Assembly (NCBI RefSeq): GCF_900101845.1
Contig: NZ_FNAM01000011.1
Coordinates: forward strand, 1 to 64,000
Direction: 5' to 3'
DNA: 64,000 nt
Source: Sporomusa acidovorans
GTDB taxonomy: Bacteria > Bacillota > Negativicutes > Sporomusales > Sporomusaceae
Shown here: piece by piece, positions 61,971 to 64,000 of the stretch
Numbering within the stretch: position 1 is the stretch's first letter
Layout of the letters: each line of letters begins with the position of its first letter
The notes under the pieces: generated by a model
The model's input: only the letters and a program-made list of their open reading frames with translations
Told to the model about the DNA's origin: nothing
Databases searched by the model: none
Made by a program: the position numbers and the translations under genes

Positions 61971-63296
61971 ATGTTTAAACGTTTACTCATTGCCAACCGC
62001 GGTGAAATTGCGGTGCGTATCATCCGGGCCTGCCAGGAGCTGGGAGTCGAAACAGTTGCTGTGTATTCTGATGTAGATGCTGACGCATTACATGTTCAAC
62101 TGGCCGATTGTGCCTATTTAATCGGCCCGGCTGACGCCAGCCAAAGTTATTTGAACATTGACGCTATCATTGCTGCGGCCAAAGCAACACACGCCGATGC
62201 TATCCACCCCGGCTATGGCTTTTTATCGGAAAATGCCGATTTTGCTGAGAAAGTAACCAATTCAGGTCTTGTATTTGTCGGTCCCCGTGCCGAAACAATT
62301 CGTAAAGTAGGCAATAAAGATGCCGCCCGTGAGGCTATGACACAAGCCGGACTGCCTATGGCTACAGGCAGTGATCCAGTGCGCAATGCAACCGAGGCAT
62401 GCCGCATTGCCGATGAAATCGGCTACCCGGTCATCATGAAACCGGTATCCGGCGGCGGCGGAAAAAGCATTTATGTTGCCAATAATACAACTGAACTAAT
62501 AAGTGCCGTAAATAAAGTCGACCTTACTACCAGCATTTTTTATCTGGAAAAATATATTGCCGATGCCCGCCACATTGAGGTGCAAATTGTTGCTGATAAT
62601 TATGGTCATATCATTCATTTAGGAGAACGTGAATGTTCCTTGCAACGGCGCAATCAGAAAATTTTGGAAGAAGCGCCGTCCAGCGCTCTTTCGGCAGAAA
62701 TGCGCCAAAAAGTAGGTTCGCTGGCCATTCGTGCCGCCAAAAGTGTCCATTATACTAATGTAGGAACCGTCGAGTTTCTTATGGACAAAAACTCCGGTGA
62801 CTTTTATTTCATGGAAATCAATCCGCGCATTCAGGTTGAGCATGCCATTACCGAGGCAATTACAGGCATTGACCTGGTAAGAAAACAATTGCGCATTGCA
62901 GCCGGTGAGCCGCTTAATGTTAAACAGGAGGATGTAACCTTTACCGGTCATGCAATCGAATGCCGCATTAACGCCGAGGATCCGGCCCAGAACTTTTTGC
63001 CTTCCCCGGGCCAAATTACCTTTTATCACCAGCCGGGTGGACCAAAAGTGCGGGTTGACAGCGGCGTGTGTGCCGGCTCTGTGGTCCAGCCTTACTACGA
63101 TTCTCTCATTGCCAAGGTTATTGTCCGGGGACGTAGTCGTGGCGAAGCCATCAAAGTTATGCAGCGCGCTCTGGGTGAATTTCGTATCAGCGGTATCAAA
63201 ACGACCATTGATTTTCATCTGGAAGTACTTAAAGATCCGTATTTTTGCAGTGGAGATATCGATACTCAGTTCATTTACAAGCGCATGATTTCCTAA
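61971..63296 (+). CDS. Biotin carboxylase, second copy
   Basis: A 441-residue ATP-grasp protein: [54 protein letters not shown] (glycine loop with KS instead of the usual KG), GERECSLQRRNQKILEEAPS and [20 protein letters not shown]. All catalytic Glu, Arg and His landmarks are present. It is nine residues shorter than the copy at 38.5 kb, clearly diverged, and stands alone with its own promoter, GGAGGT ribosome site and terminator. It may serve pyruvate, propionyl-type or another biotin enzyme whose other subunits are elsewhere. Confidence 0.9.
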   Translation: MFKRLLIANRGEIAVRIIRACQELGVETVAVYSDVDADALHVQLADCAYLIGPADASQSYLNIDAIIAAAKATHADAIHPGYGFLSENADFAEKVTNSGLVFVGPRAETIRKVGNKDAAREAMTQAGLPMATGSDPVRNATEACRIADEIGYPVIMKPVSGGGGKSIYVANNTTELISAVNKVDLTTSIFYLEKYIADARHIEVQIVADNYGHIIHLGERECSLQRRNQKILEEAPSSALSAEMRQKVGSLAIRAAKSVHYTNVGTVEFLMDKNSGDFYFMEINPRIQVEHAITEAITGIDLVRKQLRIAAGEPLNVKQEDVTFTGHAIECRINAEDPAQNFLPSPGQITFYHQPGGPKVRVDSGVCAGSVVQPYYDSLIAKVIVRGRSRGEAIKVMQRALGEFRISGIKTTIDFHLEVLKDPYFCSGDIDTQFIYKRMIS

Positions 63297-63312
63297 GAGA
63301 CCCTATTACAGC

Positions 63313-63344
63313 AAAGGCAGGCAGCAGCTTGCCTTTATTATTTT
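63313..63344 (+). terminator. Intrinsic terminator after the second biotin carboxylase
   Basis: AAAGGCA (63313-63319) and TGCCTTT (63330-63336) pair around ten bases and are followed by ATTATTTT. It overlaps the end of the convergent gene. Confidence 0.7.
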
Positions 63345-64000
63345 GCCGCCTGCGTTGGCTGCTGCATTTCTTGTCGCAGACTAGTGGCAACTCTCGCCAG
63401 CAATTCAGGCCAGTTGCCGGCCTCCCGCTGCCGGAACAGACGCATGGAAGGGTACCAGGGACTATCTTCACGGTCTAAAAACCAGCGCCAATCAGAGGTA
63501 ACATCAAGCAGCAGCCAGGTTTTTTGACCCAGCGCACCAGATAAATGGGCAACAGAGGTATCGGTAGTGATTACTAAATCCAGTTGTTCAATGACGGCAG
63601 CCGTTTTCCCGAAATCCGTTAAATAGGGCGACAGATCCAGCAAGTTTTCCGTTATGTTCTTATAATCTTCAGCCCGGCTGCCGACCTGTAAACTAATCCA
63701 GCTTATCCCTTCAACAGCAAGGAGCAGTTGATTAAATACAGCAAAGGGTATGGAGCGAAACAAATCCAGGGGATTATAGATGTTACCTGACCAAACTACA
63801 CCTACCCGATAGCGTCCACCGCCATCCAATTCAGCAAGTTTTTGCTGCCATACTGCTGAATCTTCAGACAAAGCCTGCAAGTAGTGAGCGAAGCGGGGAA
63901 TTGTTTGCTCATTAGATTTAAAATAGATTGGCAAAGCCTGCAGAGAACAGAAATAATCGTAAGATTTTGACCACGCTTCCTGCTCACTGCCTAAAATCAA
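63338..64000 (-). CDS. Glycosyltransferase family 9/41-like protein (TPR-glycosyltransferase type), C-terminal part
   Basis: The frame is open to the right edge, so at least 220 C-terminal residues are visible. They include RYRVGVVWSGNIYNPLDLFR, LQVGSRAEDYKNI, the nucleotide-sugar site VITTDTSVAHLSGALGQKTW, LLLDVTSDWRWFLDREDSPW and YPSMRLFRQREAGNW. This pattern (TDTSVAHLAGALG, DWRW, SPWYP.RLFRQ) is typical of TPR-repeat proteins with a C-terminal glycosyltransferase domain related to ADP-heptose transferases. The N-terminal repeats, if any, lie outside. Possible role in surface or flagellin glycosylation. Ends 41 bases from the convergent biotin carboxylase. Confidence 0.82.
   Translation of the reverse strand: MILGSEQEAWSKSYDYFCSLQALPIYFKSNEQTIPRFAHYLQALSEDSAVWQQKLAELDGGGRYRVGVVWSGNIYNPLDLFRSIPFAVFNQLLLAVEGISWISLQVGSRAEDYKNITENLLDLSPYLTDFGKTAAVIEQLDLVITTDTSVAHLSGALGQKTWLLLDVTSDWRWFLDREDSPWYPSMRLFRQREAGNWPELLARVATSLRQEMQQPTQAAK

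Noticed and set aside
1..64000. CRISPR array, tRNA or rRNA genes
   Set aside because: No regularly spaced repeats, cloverleaf-like blocks or rRNA signatures were noticed on either strand; a dedicated scan was not possible.

Overview
The window reads as chromosomal DNA of an anaerobic, spore-forming Firmicute with an outer membrane, most like the Negativicutes (Sporomusa-type). Four things point there together: a TonB-dependent receptor, an autotransporter-type beta-barrel and an OmpH/Skp chaperone (outer membrane); an alpha/beta small acid-soluble spore protein at 27.4 kb (endospores); Bacillus/Clostridium-type promoters, GGAGG ribosome sites and frequent GTG/TTG starts; and anaerobic genes such as rubrerythrin and citrate lyase. 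The genus assignment is inference. No rRNA, tRNA or CRISPR array was seen.

Left part (1-9 kb). A partial REP-associated transposase runs off the left edge. Next is a minus-strand corrinoid-uptake locus: one strong promoter, three tandem cobalamin riboswitches, two intrinsic terminators, an OmpH-like chaperone, and a 1463-residue protein that joins an autotransporter barrel to a complete TonB-dependent receptor. A PIN-domain protein paired with an XRE/ImmA regulator-protease follows, beside an integrase relic.

9-30 kb is accessory and eroded. It holds a frameshifted MocR regulator with a divergent MFS exporter. It also holds a five-gene sugar-acid cassette (RpiR, dehydrogenase, class I aldolase, IolC-like kinase, ACS-type transporter) flanked by 320-bp direct repeats that are copies of part of a membrane-protein gene. 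Beyond are acetyltransferases, a PHP-UvrD helicase fusion, a methyltransferase, a LysE-type exporter, an aminotransferase, and several relics (P1 peptidase, IS110, ArsR, spore-protein copies, a beta-propeller).

30-38 kb is a citrate/2-hydroxycarboxylate fermentation locus: two-component system citAB, a 2HCT transporter, and citD-citE-citF. An HxlR/flavoprotein divergent pair follows.

38-54.8 kb is a catabolic super-locus on the minus strand. Two paralogous pxpB-pxpC pairs, pxpA, a DUF1445 (D-glutamate cyclase-type) protein and an NRAMP-fold transporter lacking the metal motif are joined to biotin carboxylase and biotin carrier protein genes. Then come an M29-like peptidase, DUF917, AroM, an unrecognised frameshifted gene, a C_GCAxxG_C_C protein, a DUF401 permease and a dapA-like aldolase. 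The likely theme is cyclic amide/5-oxoproline and related amino-acid breakdown.

55-64 kb: a deleted dcuC relic, an ABC exporter, a 1013-residue coiled-coil protein of unknown function, a rubrerythrin with N-terminal rubredoxin domain, a second biotin carboxylase with its own promoter, and a partial glycosyltransferase at the right edge.
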